Positions 5,197-5,556 of a DNA stretch of 5,556 nucleotides are shown piece by piece. Below the pieces are notes generated by a model. That model saw only the letters and a program-made list of their open reading frames with translations, ran no database searches and was not told the DNA's origin. This stretch comes from Candidatus Mesolinea sp. (GTDB lineage Bacteria > Chloroflexota > Anaerolineae > Anaerolineales > Anaerolineaceae), in the NCBI GenBank assembly GCA_003499715.1, contig DNSH01000029.1, positions 1 to 5,556 on the forward strand, read 5' to 3'. Each line of letters opens with the position of its first letter. Position 1 is the first letter of the stretch. Position numbers and translations under genes: made by a program.

Positions 5197-5556
5197 TTAC
5201 ACCAGGAACATTGGCATTTTTTCGATGTCTTTTATTCTTGGCTTGTAATTTTCTTTATCGTAATATCGATCCACGTCAACTTGTCGTTTTCCAGTGGTGA
5301 CCATCTCAATCGGAACTGAGGTATACACACCTTTTTGGATAGCTACCATGTTACCAAAATCTCCATGCTCAACCATCTGGGTTGCCATTGTGCCGTAATT
5401 CATCGCAACCATACGGTCGAGCATATCTGCTGGTCCGCTGCGCACAAGATAGGCTAATTTCTGGTACATAATATCCTGGTCCGTAAGAATTTTGATTTGC
5501 TCGCCCAACACTTCGCCAATTCCGCCCAACTTTTTATGTCCGAAGGCATCTTCTTC
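5197..5556 (-). CDS. 6-phosphofructokinase, group III type, C-terminal part (5' end outside window)
   Basis: Phosphorylates fructose-6-phosphate to the 1,6-bisphosphate in glycolysis, using ATP or pyrophosphate. The frame is open to the window edge and codes for the last 119 residues of a protein normally about 350-410 long. Visible landmarks are HKKLGGIGEVLGEQI, which forms part of the fructose-phosphate side, then AYLVRSGPADMLDRMVA in place of the 'LGHxQRGGxPxxxDR' segment of E. coli PfkA, GNMVAIQKGVYTSVPIEMV, and the ending DVDRYYDKENYKPRI...PMFLV. That ending and the RSG variant match the mixed-substrate group III enzymes found in actinobacteria, cyanobacteria and Chloroflexota. The residues that decide between ATP and pyrophosphate are upstream of the window, so the phosphoryl donor is open. 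An apparent start codon at 5529 is internal, since conserved sequence continues past it. A strong hairpin follows the TAA stop. Confidence 0.92.
   Translation of the reverse strand, partial: EEDAFGHKKLGGIGEVLGEQIKILTDQDIMYQKLAYLVRSGPADMLDRMVAMNYGTMATQMVEHGDFGNMVAIQKGVYTSVPIEMVTTGKRQVDVDRYYDKENYKPRIKDIEKMPMFLV

Noticed and set aside
1..5556. Search for a defence system, mobile element, CRISPR array, RNA gene or riboswitch
   Set aside because: All nine genes are housekeeping or glycan-related, no repeats longer than the 16-bp hairpin arms were seen, and gaps are too short for RNA genes; the NERD-like protein alone is not evidence of a defence system.

Overview
The window is an ordinary, densely packed bacterial chromosome segment of moderate GC content. 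It holds nine protein-coding genes, two of them cut by the window edges. I see no tRNA, rRNA, CRISPR array or insertion sequence. The style of several proteins suggests a Chloroflexota bacterium, most likely class Anaerolineae: a UDP-xylose-synthase-like protein with a longer NADP-ribose-side loop, an RsmD with APPQ in place of DPPY, and a group III phosphofructokinase. This assignment comes from remembered family resemblance, not from a search.

Layout. The left part (2-1224, + strand) holds the 3' half of plsX (phospholipid synthesis), overlapped by 4 bp by an unnamed two-helix membrane protein. The soluble part of that protein resembles a NERD domain without the expected acidic residues. 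Convergent to it, 13 bp away, lies the minus-strand pair scpB-rluB (2562 to 1238), joined by a TAATG stop/start overlap: a chromosome-segregation condensin subunit and a 23S rRNA pseudouridine synthase. A 72-bp divergent region (2563-2634) carries perfect TATAAT hexamers on both strands that face each other.

The central + strand block (2635-4657) contains a UDP-glucuronate decarboxylase-type epimerase, a GtrA-family four-helix membrane protein and rsmD (16S rRNA m2G966 methyltransferase). Gaps are short or negative, so these look like one operon. The epimerase and GtrA pair suggests envelope glycan work: making a nucleotide sugar and moving a lipid-linked sugar. rsmD appears to be a passenger.

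On the right, minus-strand genes read back towards rsmD: the 3' third of a group III 6-phosphofructokinase gene (5556-5197), then a Nudix hydrolase (5136-4630). A 16-bp perfect stem with a 7-nt loop separates these two. The Nudix gene overlaps the rsmD tail by 28 bp. No gene-free stretch exceeds 80 bp.

I do not see a new defence system or mobile element. The best candidates for a second look are the NERD-like protein next to plsX, the changed catalytic motif of RsmD, the hairpin before the Nudix gene and the face-to-face promoters.
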